This document shows, one piece after another, positions 18,155 through 26,648 of a stretch of 64,000 nt of DNA (position 1 is the stretch's first letter; each line of letters begins with the position of its first letter). The notes under the pieces are model-generated. The model was not told where the DNA came from. It searched no databases and saw nothing but the letters and a program-made list of their open reading frames with translations. This DNA comes from Achromobacter deleyi (GTDB lineage: Bacteria > Pseudomonadota > Gammaproteobacteria > Burkholderiales > Burkholderiaceae_B). The DNA lies in assembly GCF_016127315.1 (NCBI RefSeq), contig NZ_CP065997.1, forward strand, positions 3,410,001 through 3,474,000, in the 5' to 3' direction. A program made the position numbers and the translations under genes.

Positions 18155-19267
18155 CTATGTCCGCGCCATTGCGTGCGCGTAAGCATCCAGCGTGCGGTGC
18201 ATCTGGCCGGCCAGGCGGAAGTGCGATTCGGCGTAGCCGCGCGCATGGGCCACGGCAGCGGCGGTGGCGGCGGGGTCGGCGCGGATCTGCATGATGCGGT
18301 CGGCGAAGCCGGCGATGTCGCCCGGTTCGGCCAGCCAGCCGGTGGCGCCGGGCCGGACGATCTCGGGCAGGCCGCCGACGTTGCTGGCCACCACCGGGCA
18401 GCGCACCGCGAATGATTCCGGCACCACCCGCGACCAGGCTTCGGTGGCGGACGGCACCAGCACCACGTCGGAAGCGTGGATCAGGTCGGCCACGTCGGCG
18501 CGGTGGCCGGCGAACACCACGTGCTCGGCAATGCCGAGCTGCGCGGCCAGGATGCGCAGCTCGTTCGCGTACGCCTGGGTGGCGGCGGTGGCCATGCCCA
18601 CCACCAGCGCGGTGGCCGGCACCGCGTGGCGGCGCAGCCGCAGCACCACGCGCAGCAGGTCGGCCTGGCGTTTCTCGGGGCGCAGCATGCCGATGGTCGA
18701 GACCACGTAGTCGTGCGGGTTCATTGCCAGCTCGCGCCGCACCTGGCGGCGCACGCCCGGCTTGTCGGCGGCGCGGAAGAACTCGTCGCCGGCCCACTCG
18801 CCCACCACGCTGATGCGGTCGGCCGGCGCCAGCCGGGCGTCCAGCAGCGCGTCGCGGCCGGCGGCGCTGGTGGCGATCACGTGGTCGCAGCCCAGCTTCC
18901 ATTCCAGGCGGCGGCGTGCGCTGGTCGGCATGGGCTTGGCGAAATGGCGAGTGCGCACCACCGCGCACAGGTCGCGGCACAGCGCGCCGGTCTTGCCGTC
19001 GGCGCGGCTGTGGCTGTCGATGACGTCGATGTGCAGGCGCCGCACGGCGCGCCGCAGCCGCAGCACGGTGACTGGCGAATAGGGGGCGTCGAAATTGATG
19101 TCGACGGTGGCGATGCCGCGCTGGCGCGCCGCCAGGTTGATGGCGCTGCCGGCGGGGGCGGCGATGGCAGCGTCGTGGCCGTGGCGCGCCAGCCAGCTGG
19201 CCTGGTCGAGGGTGCGGAACTCGAGTCCGCCCAGGCTTTTTTCGCCGAGAGTATGCAGGATCCGCAT
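18155..19267 (-). CDS. glycosyltransferase family 4 (GT-B)
   Basis: 370 residues. The N-terminal acceptor half starts MRILHTLGEKSLGGLEFRTL with the Gly-rich loop of GT4 enzymes. The C-terminal donor half has the E-x7-E element in SATEAWSRVVPESFAV. It probably transfers a sugar from a nucleotide donor to lipopolysaccharide or another surface glycan at the inner face of the membrane. It follows the GT9 gene by 33 bases on the same strand, so the pair likely acts in sequence on one oligosaccharide. No other polysaccharide genes are present in the window. Confidence 0.85.
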   Translation of the reverse strand: MRILHTLGEKSLGGLEFRTLDQASWLARHGHDAAIAAPAGSAINLAARQRGIATVDINFDAPYSPVTVLRLRRAVRRLHIDVIDSHSRADGKTGALCRDLCAVVRTRHFAKPMPTSARRRLEWKLGCDHVIATSAAGRDALLDARLAPADRISVVGEWAGDEFFRAADKPGVRRQVRRELAMNPHDYVVSTIGMLRPEKRQADLLRVVLRLRRHAVPATALVVGMATAATQAYANELRILAAQLGIAEHVVFAGHRADVADLIHASDVVLVPSATEAWSRVVPESFAVRCPVVASNVGGLPEIVRPGATGWLAEPGDIAGFADRIMQIRADPAATAAAVAHARGYAESHFRLAGQMHRTLDAYAHAMART

Positions 19268-19300
19268 GGTCTGAACAGAGCTGTGAAGGCGGCCGCCGCG

Positions 19301-20251
19301 TCAGGCGCGGGCCGTGGGGGCGTGCGACAGGACCTGCGCGCAGGCGTGCGCGACCTGATCCGGGGTGATCGAATTGATGCCGTCGCGCGGATGCTGCGGC
19401 ACCACGTCGGCCGCGCCGCGGCGGCGCCAGAACCATTCGGGATTGCGGCTGTTGAAGATGCCGACGTAGGGCACGCCGACGGCCTGCGCCACATGCGACG
19501 GGCCACAGTCGTTGGCCACCACCAGGCGCGCGCGCAGCATGATCGCGCTCAGCTCGGACAGCGGACGGCAATAGGCCACCTCGATATCGGCGCGCCGCAG
19601 GGCGTCCAGCTCGGCGCGTTCGCGCGCTTCCTGCTGGCCCAGCACGAAGGTATAGCGGGTGTCGGCGCCCAGCAGCGGCTTGAGCCGGTCGGCCAGCCGC
19701 AGGTAGTGCGCCAGGCTCCAGCGCTTGAAGGGGCCCGATCCGCCGCCCGGAATGAACACCACGTCGGCGCCGAGCGTGGTGTGCCGGTGCGCGCCGGCCA
19801 GTTCGGCGAAGCAGCGGCGCGAGGCCTCTTCGGCGTTCAGCGGACGGTACGAGGCCAGCAGGCGCAGGTTGGCCAGGCCGATGTACTCGGCCTCGTCCTT
19901 GCGATGGCAATGGGTCCATACCACGTCGCTGAAGCGGGCATTGCGAAAGCCCAGCCGGATGGCGGGCAGCCGCAGCAGGTTGATGAGGCCGAAGCGTTCG
20001 CTGCTGTGGTGCAGGCTGACCGAGACCTGGGTCCGGGCGCTCAGGCTGCGGGCGTAGTCCAGCAGGCTGCGGGCGCGCAGGAATTCATCGACCCAGGGCA
20101 GGCCGCGGTAGATGTGGCCGACGTCGTCGCGCGCGACAACCTTGACCTGCCGCGCGGGCCACCAGGCCTTGAGCTGGTAGAGCGTCGCGAAGGCGACGAT
20201 CTGGTCGCCCAGCTGGGGCTGGCTTCTGACGTAGACGACGATGTCCGACAC
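19301..20251 (-). CDS. glycosyltransferase family 9 (heptosyltransferase-like)
   Basis: 316 residues from the GTG at 20251, chosen because GGAGAGG is 7 bases upstream; an ATG 30 bases earlier would put that site inside the gene. GT9 features are VRSQPQLGDQIV at the N-terminus (counterpart of the GDxL motif), FIPGGGSGPFKRWS and NDCGPSHVAQAVGVPYVGIF in the donor domain. GT9 enzymes add heptose or related sugars to the lipopolysaccharide inner core. The upstream 20252-20380 stretch is AT-rich and probably holds the promoter of this two-gene unit. Confidence 0.87.
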   Translation of the reverse strand: MSDIVVYVRSQPQLGDQIVAFATLYQLKAWWPARQVKVVARDDVGHIYRGLPWVDEFLRARSLLDYARSLSARTQVSVSLHHSSERFGLINLLRLPAIRLGFRNARFSDVVWTHCHRKDEAEYIGLANLRLLASYRPLNAEEASRRCFAELAGAHRHTTLGADVVFIPGGGSGPFKRWSLAHYLRLADRLKPLLGADTRYTFVLGQQEARERAELDALRRADIEVAYCRPLSELSAIMLRARLVVANDCGPSHVAQAVGVPYVGIFNSRNPEWFWRRRGAADVVPQHPRDGINSITPDQVAHACAQVLSHAPTARA

Positions 20252-20381
20252 GCTTTGCCTCTCCTTCGGTAGCTTGTGCAATGGCTACGCAATCTAAAGG
20301 AGCGGGCGGCCAAACCTTCTTCGATAAATTTAAGGAATGTGAAAATTTGGCAGGGCCGGCTTAATAGAAATACATATCTGC

Positions 20382-20405
20382 CCCCGCCGGCCGCGGCCGG
20401 CGGGG
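20382..20405. terminator. 24-bp perfect palindrome after the efflux operon
   Basis: CCCCGCCGGCCG followed by its complement forms a perfect GC palindrome 14 bases past the stop of the last efflux-operon gene. It is followed on the minus strand by GCAGATATG without a strong U-run. It is likely the operon's 3' hairpin. Confidence 0.6.
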
Positions 20406-20419
20406 CGCGCCGGGCGGAT

Positions 20420-20872
20420 TCAACTGATGTTCTCCCAGCCGCGCATGTCGTAGGCGTCGGCGGGGCGGGCTGGCAGCGGCCGGGTCAGGCGCCGCGTCAG
20501 CGCCACGGCTTCCTCCAGCGTGGCCACGGCCTCGTGCGGGATGCCGAAGGCGCGCGCCGCCAGCTGCCCCTGCCGGTCGGCCTCGGCGCGGCGGCCGGCG
20601 TCGGGCTCGACGCTGATCTGGGCCTTGCACAGCCGGCCCAGGCGCGCCTTGTTGTGCTTGAGCCAGAGCCCGCGCTGCTTGCGGTCCTCGTGGGGTTCGG
20701 CGGGGTCCAGTTCGACGTAGGCCACGGTGAAGGGCTGGCCGGCCGCCAGCAGGGCTTCCATTTCGGTTTCCCACTGGGCGGCATAGCCGGGGTGGACCTG
20801 GGCCGGGTCGAACAGGCAGAGCGGATAGCGGCGTATGTCGTGGATGCGGAAGGTATCGGGTTGGATGCTCAT
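20420..20872 (-). CDS. hypothetical protein, last gene of efflux operon
   Basis: 150 residues, soluble, no signal peptide. It starts MSIQPDTFRIHDIRRYPLCLFD and contains a charged central segment (ELDPAEPHEDRKQRG then LWLKHNKARLG). The family is not recognised. The first part (AQWETEMEALLAAGQPFTVAYVEL) looks like an alpha/beta fold, similar in outline to STAS-like or regulator domains. Its ATG overlaps the stop of the outer-membrane factor gene by four bases, so it is translated with the efflux pump, and a regulatory or accessory role is a fair inference. It is not a shadow: it has no better frame on either strand. Confidence 0.65.
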   Translation of the reverse strand: MSIQPDTFRIHDIRRYPLCLFDPAQVHPGYAAQWETEMEALLAAGQPFTVAYVELDPAEPHEDRKQRGLWLKHNKARLGRLCKAQISVEPDAGRRAEADRQGQLAARAFGIPHEAVATLEEAVALTRRLTRPLPARPADAYDMRGWENIS

Positions 20873-22389
20873 GAGGGGCTCCGGGTAAGCGGGGAGGGGG
20901 GAACGAGGGGGCTTGCGACAGGCTGCGCGGCGGGCTGCGCGTCGGCGGACGGCGGCTGCCAGCCGGCGCCGAGCGCCTTGTACAGGCCGATGGCGTGGCG
21001 CACTCGCGCCAGCTGGCTCAGCGCCAGGGCGTCGCGCGCCTGGTAGGTGGCGCGCTGGGCGGTCAGGACGCCGAGATAGCCGCTCAGGCCGTTGCGGTAC
21101 AGCCGCGTGGCACGGTCGAGCGCGTCCTGGCTGTCGTCGACGGCGGCGGCCAGCGCCTGCTGGCGCGCCCGTTCGGCGTTCAGGCCGGCCAGCGCGTCCT
21201 CGACATCCTGGAACGCGCGCCGCACGCTGCGGGCGTAGGCCAACTGGCTGGCCTGGGCCTCGGCCTCGGCGGCGCGGACGCCGGCCGCGGCGCGGCCGCC
21301 GTCATAGACGGACTGCTGGACGCCGGCGCCCAGCGACCAGATGGCGCTGGCGTCGCGGAACAGGTCGTGCACCAGGCTGGCGGCGCTGCCCACTCCCAGC
21401 GGAATCACGAAGGTCGGAAACCGCGCCGCCGTGGCCACGCCGACGCCGGCCGTGGCCGCCGCCAGCCGGCGTTCGGCCGCGCGGATGTCGGGGCGGTTGC
21501 GCACCACCTCCGAAGGCAGGCCGGCCGGCAGCGCGGGCGGCGTCGGCAGGGGCCGTCCGCCGGCCAGCAGGCGGGCCTTGAGGTCGCCGGGGAAGCCGCC
21601 GGCCAGCACGCCGATGGCGTGCGCCAGCCGCGCTTCGTCGCCGGCCAGCTCGGGCACGCGGGCCTCGGCCGATTCGCGTTCGGCGCGCGCCTGGGAGGCT
21701 TCGGCGCGAGTGCCCAGGCCGTGGCTGGCGGCGCGCTGCGCCAGGCGTTCGGCGGCCGCCAGCGTGGCGATGTTGTCGCGGGCGATGGCGCCGCGTGCCT
21801 GCGTGGCGCGCAGCGCGGCGTAGTCGCCGGCTAGTTCGGCCAGCAGGCTGATGCGCAGGGCGTGGCCGTCTTCCTCCACCGCCTGCACGTCGGCGTCGGC
21901 ACGCTCGACGGCGCGGCGGCGGCCGCCGAAGACGTCGATTTCCCAGCTGGCGTCGAGCCCCAACTGATAGGCGCGCGATTCACCGATGCCGGGCGGACGC
22001 AGGGCCAGGGACGTGCGCGAGGCGGTGGCGTCGGCGCGGGCGCCGACGTCGGGGCCCAGGTGGCTGGCGACCTGGTCGCGTTCGGCGCGGGCCTGCAGCA
22101 GGCGCAGGCGGGCGATCGCCAGGTCCTGGTTGTGCGCCAGCGCCTGTTGCAGCAGTTCATCGAGCATCGGATCGTCGAAGGCGCGCCACCATTGCGCCAG
22201 TGCGGCCGGGTCGACGGGGGCGGCGCCGGCCAGGGGCGTCGACCAGGCCTGCGGGTGGATCGGGGGCTCGGCGCGGTAGTCGGGTCCCACCGCGGCGCAG
22301 CCGGCGAGCGCCGCGGACAGCGTGGCGATGGCGGCGGCGCGGCGCGGCGTGGCGCGGCGGTCCGGGTGAAGGCGGGGCAGGGTTCGCAT
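20869..22389 (-). CDS. outer-membrane efflux lipoprotein (NodT family)
   Basis: Outer-membrane channel of a tripartite efflux system. 506 residues from the ATG at 22389, preceded by AGGAGG. The lipobox LAGC is at about residue 30 and is followed by AAVGPDY, the usual NodT start. Two OEP repeats follow: ARLRLLQARAERDQVASHLGP with the paired SWEIDVFGG, and SLGAGVQQSVYDGGR in the second half. It couples to the HlyD-family adaptor whose gene lies 8 bases upstream. Finding the outer-membrane factor within an Aae-type operon makes the pump self-contained. Confidence 0.92.
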   Translation of the reverse strand: MRTLPRLHPDRRATPRRAAAIATLSAALAGCAAVGPDYRAEPPIHPQAWSTPLAGAAPVDPAALAQWWRAFDDPMLDELLQQALAHNQDLAIARLRLLQARAERDQVASHLGPDVGARADATASRTSLALRPPGIGESRAYQLGLDASWEIDVFGGRRRAVERADADVQAVEEDGHALRISLLAELAGDYAALRATQARGAIARDNIATLAAAERLAQRAASHGLGTRAEASQARAERESAEARVPELAGDEARLAHAIGVLAGGFPGDLKARLLAGGRPLPTPPALPAGLPSEVVRNRPDIRAAERRLAAATAGVGVATAARFPTFVIPLGVGSAASLVHDLFRDASAIWSLGAGVQQSVYDGGRAAAGVRAAEAEAQASQLAYARSVRRAFQDVEDALAGLNAERARQQALAAAVDDSQDALDRATRLYRNGLSGYLGVLTAQRATYQARDALALSQLARVRHAIGLYKALGAGWQPPSADAQPAAQPVASPLVPPSPLTRSPS

Positions 22390-22397
22390 GGCGCCTC

Positions 22398-23318
22398 CTA
22401 CATCAGGTTGTGCAGCCAGCCGGCCAGGCGGCCGCGCGCCACGCGTTGCTCGCCCGGCGCGCCGACGTCGACGCTGCACGTCATGCCCGCCGCCAGCTGG
22501 ACGCCGTCGGGCACCGCGTCGATCTCGATGCGCACCGGAATGCGCTGCGCCAGCCGCACCCAGCTGAAGTTGGCTCTGACCGCCGGCAGCCCGTATTCGT
22601 CGGGGCCGTCGTTGTCGTCGGCGATGCCGTGTCCGATCGAGGCGACGCGGCCGGTCAGCAGCGGCGCGTAGCCCATCAGCTTGATCTGCGCCGGCGCGCC
22701 GGGCCGGATCCGCTCCAGCTTGGTTTCCTCGAAATAGCCGGTGATCCAGAAGCTGTGGGCGTCGAGGATGGCGATGTCGGGCTTGCCCGCCACGGCGTAG
22801 TCGCCGCGCCGCAGGCGCAGCCGCGTGACGAAGCCGTCCACGGGCGCGCGCAGCACGCTGCGCGCCAGGTCCAGCTCGGCCACGTCCAGCGCGGCGCGGG
22901 CGCGTTGCGCCTCGGCCTGGGCGATGGCGACGGCGCGGCCGGCGCGCTGGATGTCCTCGCGCGAGACCAGGTCGTCCAGGCCGTGGCGGCGGCGCGCCTC
23001 GTCCTGGCGCTGGCGCAGGGTTTCATCGGCGGCCGCGGCCAGGGCGCGGGCCTGGGCCGCCGCCAGTTCGAAGCGGCTGGGGTCGATGCGGTAGAGCACG
23101 TCGCCGCGCTTGACCGGCTGGTTGTCGTCGACGGCGACCTCGGCCACGGTGCCCGAGACTTCGGGCGCGACCCGCACCACGTGCGCGCTGACGCGCCCGT
23201 CGCGGGTCCACGGCGCCAGCACGTAGGCGTTCCAGAGTGCGGCGACGAGGGCGCCGGCCAGGGCGAGCGCGGCCAGGGTCAAGACCACGCGGAAGGTTTT
23301 CTGTAGTGACTGAGACAT
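22398..23318 (-). CDS. HlyD-family periplasmic adaptor (AaeA-like)
   Basis: 306 residues. One N-terminal membrane anchor (about 10-32), then a biotinyl-lipoyl half-domain (APEVSGTVAEVAVDDNQPVKRGDVLY), a coiled-coil hairpin (residues about 75-140), the second lipoyl half (LRAPVDGFVTRLRLRRGDY) and a beta-barrel domain. It bridges the FUSC inner-membrane exporter and the outer-membrane factor. The layout matches AaeA of the aromatic carboxylic acid efflux pump. It starts 13 bases after the DUF1656 gene. Confidence 0.9.
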   Translation of the reverse strand: MSQSLQKTFRVVLTLAALALAGALVAALWNAYVLAPWTRDGRVSAHVVRVAPEVSGTVAEVAVDDNQPVKRGDVLYRIDPSRFELAAAQARALAAAADETLRQRQDEARRRHGLDDLVSREDIQRAGRAVAIAQAEAQRARAALDVAELDLARSVLRAPVDGFVTRLRLRRGDYAVAGKPDIAILDAHSFWITGYFEETKLERIRPGAPAQIKLMGYAPLLTGRVASIGHGIADDNDGPDEYGLPAVRANFSWVRLAQRIPVRIEIDAVPDGVQLAAGMTCSVDVGAPGEQRVARGRLAGWLHNLM

Positions 23319-23331
23319 GGGAATACGGCAA

Positions 23332-23529
23332 TCAAAGGGTCAGGATCAACAGGGACACCAGCGCCAGCGACACGGCGAACTCGAACAGGGCGGGATGCCA
23401 GACCCGCCGCAGCAGTCCGCTGCGCGCCATCACGACACGCGCCAGCCAGTACAGCGGCACGCTCACGCAGGCATAGAAAAAGAACGGCGGCACGTAGATG
23501 CCGGCAAAGGCGAATTCACTCAGCACGGG
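23332..23529 (-). CDS. DUF1656 small membrane protein (AaeX-like)
   Basis: 65 residues from the GTG at 23529, chosen because AGGAG lies 7 bases upstream; an earlier in-frame ATG at 23553 would place that site inside the gene. Two membrane segments, with FAFAGIYVPPFFFYACVSVPLYW, fit the DUF1656/AaeX family, which is always found next to AaeA and AaeB. The start overlaps the end of the FUSC gene by 14 bases, implying coupled translation. Confidence 0.88.
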   Translation of the reverse strand, partial: PVLSEFAFAGIYVPPFFFYACVSVPLYWLARVVMARSGLLRRVWHPALFEFAVSLALVSLLILTL

Positions 23530-25606
23530 ACGGCTCCTGCAAGGGATGGGCATCGAAGTAGGCGGCGTGGCCGTGGATCAGCCAGTGGATGTCGGCGAAG
23601 GCGGCCATGGCTTTCTGCACGGCCGGACGGCGCGGCCCGGCCGGGTCCAGCTGTCCCGCCAGCAGGCGGGCGGCGCGGCGCGCGTGCAGCGACCGGCGCG
23701 ACGCGGGGGCGCCGCCGCGGGCGAGGCGATCCAGGCCCTGCTGCGCCAGGTGCTGCGCGTCGGGCGGCAATGCGCGGCTGGCCAGCAGCCGCTGGATGCG
23801 CTGCGTCTCCAGGCCGACGCGCAGCGCCGCCAGGCTCTGCGCCAGGGCGTCGGCCAGTTGCGCCGGCCGGCCCCTGAGCAGCGCGCCCAGTTGCGCCACG
23901 CGGTGCTGCTGGCGCTGTTGCCAGCCGGCGTCCGCAATCCGCCTGCCGCGCAGCAGCGCCAGCGCGTCGTCGCGGATGGCGCGCCGCAGGCGGGCGATGT
24001 CGCGGCCCGGGTGGCGCGGCAGGATCACCTGGAAGCACAGCAGCGCGAAGGCGGTCGCCAGCACCCAGGCCACCGCGTGGTTGGCGAAGGCTTGCATCGA
24101 ATACTGCATGGGGTTGTCGGCCGCCGTCAGCGTGTTGAACGCGACCAGGTAGGCCAGGCCGCCGAACGCCGTGCGGGGCGAGCTGGTGGCGAGGATGCCG
24201 GGCAGCCAGAACACGGCCAGCGCCACGGCCAGCAGCGCGAAGCCGTCCAGGTGCGGCAGCACGCCGAAGGCGCAGACCCAGGCCGCCGGGACGGCATAGA
24301 TCCCGCCCCGCAGAAAGGCGCGGGCGCCGGCCGGGGGATCGCCGGCGGTGGCCAGCAGCGAGCAATAGGGCGCCAGCACCAGCAGCATCATGTCGCCGTC
24401 GGTCCAGCCACTCCAGAGCCAGAACAAACCTGCCAGCACGATGGCGGCCATCGAGCGCAGGCCGTTCTGCAGCGCGCCGGCGTAGTCGCGGTGAAAACGC
24501 ACCGGCGCGGCCCCCGTGGACGGGCGCTGGCGCGCCAGGGCGGCCAGGCCGCCGAGCGCGTCCAGGTAGGCGTCGAGCTGTTCGCCCAGGCGGTCGGCGG
24601 CGATCAGCAGCGTCGCTTCCTGGCGCGCATCCGCCAGGCGCAGGTCGGACAGCGAGGCGGCCAATTGCTGGCGGGCCTGGCGCAGCAGCTCGGTCGCGCG
24701 CGGCGGGTCGCCGTCCGTCAGCGCCTGGCTGGCATCCTCCCAGGCCTGCCGCAGCGGCGCGCGCAGCGCGGCCAGGGCGTGCGCGGCGGGGCCGTCGTCC
24801 GCGCGCGCCGGGATGCCGCCCACCAAGGCGCCGAACAGCGCCGCCATGCCATTGCGCACGGCGGCCGCGCGTTGCGCCAGGTCTTCCGATTCGGCCTTGC
24901 CGGCGGCCAGCAGGTCGTCCACGCCATACACCTCGGCGATCAGCGCCTGCCGCGCCGCCAGCGCATCGGCGGGCGCGGCGCCTTGCTGGCGCGCGATGGC
25001 GCCGGCCACGCTGGCCGCCAGCCGCTGGTAGTGCGCATGCAGGCGGGCGCGCAGGGTGCGGGCGCTGAACAGGCTGCTGACCAGTCCCAGGCAGACGACG
25101 CCGATCATCACGGTGGCGCCGCGGCCCATGACGTGCTCGAAGGTATGTTCGGGATGGCCCATGGCGCCGTAGGTCGCCAGGCCGATGGTGTAGCCGGCCA
25201 CCACCGCGCCCGAGGCGCGGAAATGGCGCAGCAGGGTCATGGCCGCGACGCACAGTCCGAGCCAGGCGCCGAAGCCCAGCACGAACAGCAGCGGCTGCTG
25301 GCCGGCCACGGCCATCAGCGCCACGGCCGCCAGCATGCCGACCAGGGTGCCGATGACGCGCCACGCGCCCTTGCCGATGACCGCGCCCTGGACCGGGTTG
25401 ATGACCAGCAGCACGGTGGAGGCGGCCGAGAACGGCGAGTCCAGTTCCAGCAGATAGGCCACGGCCAGCGCCAGCAGGGCGGCGGCGGTGGAGCGGGCGA
25501 CGTAGGCGCTGCGCGGCGTGGCCAGATCCAGCCGCCACAGCAGGGCCCGCGCGCGGCCGGGCCACGAGGCAGGGGTGTCCGCGATGGCGGACCGGACTTC
25601 AGACAT
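23516..25606 (-). CDS. FUSC-family inner-membrane exporter (AaeB-like)
   Basis: 696 residues. Two bundles of about six membrane helices (residues about 25-175 and 365-510) are each followed by a cytoplasmic helical region, the layout of FUSC/AaeB proteins. The N-terminal RSTAAALLALAVAYLLELDSPF and the second-half repeat LRSMAAIVLAGLFWLWSGW are characteristic. It probably exports hydroxylated aromatic acids or similar weak acids with the adaptor and outer-membrane factor encoded downstream. It is the first gene of the leftward operon. A LysR gene lies 118 bases upstream on the same strand. Confidence 0.9.
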   Translation of the reverse strand: MSEVRSAIADTPASWPGRARALLWRLDLATPRSAYVARSTAAALLALAVAYLLELDSPFSAASTVLLVINPVQGAVIGKGAWRVIGTLVGMLAAVALMAVAGQQPLLFVLGFGAWLGLCVAAMTLLRHFRASGAVVAGYTIGLATYGAMGHPEHTFEHVMGRGATVMIGVVCLGLVSSLFSARTLRARLHAHYQRLAASVAGAIARQQGAAPADALAARQALIAEVYGVDDLLAAGKAESEDLAQRAAAVRNGMAALFGALVGGIPARADDGPAAHALAALRAPLRQAWEDASQALTDGDPPRATELLRQARQQLAASLSDLRLADARQEATLLIAADRLGEQLDAYLDALGGLAALARQRPSTGAAPVRFHRDYAGALQNGLRSMAAIVLAGLFWLWSGWTDGDMMLLVLAPYCSLLATAGDPPAGARAFLRGGIYAVPAAWVCAFGVLPHLDGFALLAVALAVFWLPGILATSSPRTAFGGLAYLVAFNTLTAADNPMQYSMQAFANHAVAWVLATAFALLCFQVILPRHPGRDIARLRRAIRDDALALLRGRRIADAGWQQRQQHRVAQLGALLRGRPAQLADALAQSLAALRVGLETQRIQRLLASRALPPDAQHLAQQGLDRLARGGAPASRRSLHARRAARLLAGQLDPAGPRRPAVQKAMAAFADIHWLIHGHAAYFDAHPLQEPSRAE

Positions 25607-25682
25607 GAGCGCATCGCTCCTGAATGCTTGCGATAAGCCAGTCTAGGAGCGGGTCCGGGCGCGGAGAAGTCGAGAGTTCGCA

Positions 25683-25713
25683 CGCCAGGCATGCGTCGCG
25701 CGCACGCCTGGCG
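25683..25713. terminator. hairpin between LysR and FUSC genes
   Basis: CGCCAGGC and GCCTGGCG arms with a 15-base spacer lie 12 bases downstream of the LysR gene stop and before the FUSC start. It may separate the two transcripts. There is no U-run. Confidence 0.4.
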
Positions 25714-25724
25714 CGCGGGCCGCG

Positions 25725-26648
25725 TCAGCGCGGCGCGGCGTCGGCGTCGCGCGCGTCTTCGGTCAGCGCGCGGATGGTGCGGCGCAGCCACTGGTGCGCG
25801 GGCGCATGCTGGAAGCGCGGGTGCCAGGCCTGCATGATCAGCACCGGCTCCAGTTCCAGCGGCATCTCGAACAGGCGGATCTTCATGCCCATGTCGACGG
25901 CGGTGCGCGCCAGCTGTTCGGGCAGCGGCAGGATCAGGTCGGAGCCATGCAGCGCCAGCAGCGCCGCGCTGGGCGTGGGCACGGTGAGGGTGACCTGGCG
26001 GTCCAGTCCCTGCCGGGCCAACGCCTCGTCGATCGGGCCGTGCGACTTGCCGCGGCGCGAGACGCTGATGTGGCCCCAGCGCGCCACCCGCCGCGCGCTG
26101 ATCTCGTCCTTGAACAGCGGATGGTCCGCGCAGGCCACGCCCACCATGCGGGTGGTGAACAGCGGCTGCACGCGGATCTCGTGGCCCAGCTGGCGCGAGG
26201 CGCTGATGAACAGGTCGACGCGGCCGGCGCGCAGCATCTCGTCGTCGACGTCATCCTCTTCGGGCATGAAGCGCAAGGTGGCGCGCGGCATGTCGTTCTG
26301 CAGCGCGTCGAGCAGGCGGCCGGCGTAGATGCCGGTGAAGATGTCGTTGGCGCGCACGTTGAAGCGCGTGTCCAGCCGCTTGAGGTCGACCTGCTCGCCG
26401 GGCGCGAGCACGCCGCTGGCCTGCTGCAGCGCGTCTTGGATCTGCTCGCGCAGTTGCAGCGCGCGCGGCGTCGGCACCAGCGCGCGGCCGGACTGCACGA
26501 AGATCGGGTCGCCGGTGGTTTCGCGGATGCGCGCCAGGGTGCGGCTCATGGCCGGGGCGCTCAGGTTCATGCGGCGGGCGGCGCCGACGACGCTGCCTTC
26601 TTCCAGCAGGGCTTGCAGCGCGTACAGCAGGTTCAGGTCGGGTCGCAT
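25725..26648 (-). CDS. LysR-family regulator (NodD/MexT-like)
   Basis: 307 residues. The helix-turn-helix at residues about 5-62 contains LLYALQALLEEGSVVGAARRMN and a domain of the NodD-type subclass (DLNLLYALQAL start). The C-terminal effector domain covers about 90-295. Related regulators control multidrug and aromatic efflux. It lies on the same strand as, and just upstream of, the FUSC efflux operon, so it probably regulates it, and it is divergent from the MocR gene at 26993. The C-terminal Ala/Asp-rich tail is not part of the domain. Confidence 0.88.
   Translation of the reverse strand: MRPDLNLLYALQALLEEGSVVGAARRMNLSAPAMSRTLARIRETTGDPIFVQSGRALVPTPRALQLREQIQDALQQASGVLAPGEQVDLKRLDTRFNVRANDIFTGIYAGRLLDALQNDMPRATLRFMPEEDDVDDEMLRAGRVDLFISASRQLGHEIRVQPLFTTRMVGVACADHPLFKDEISARRVARWGHISVSRRGKSHGPIDEALARQGLDRQVTLTVPTPSAALLALHGSDLILPLPEQLARTAVDMGMKIRLFEMPLELEPVLIMQAWHPRFQHAPAHQWLRRTIRALTEDARDADAAPR

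Noticed and set aside
18060..19919. 619-residue leftward frame across both glycosyltransferase genes
   Set aside because: Out of frame with two well-supported enzymes and made of Arg/Ala/Gly-rich low-complexity sequence.
23498..25636. 712-residue rightward frame opposite the FUSC gene
   Set aside because: Antisense shadow with Gln/Arg/Gly bias; the FUSC gene on the other strand has clear membrane repeats.
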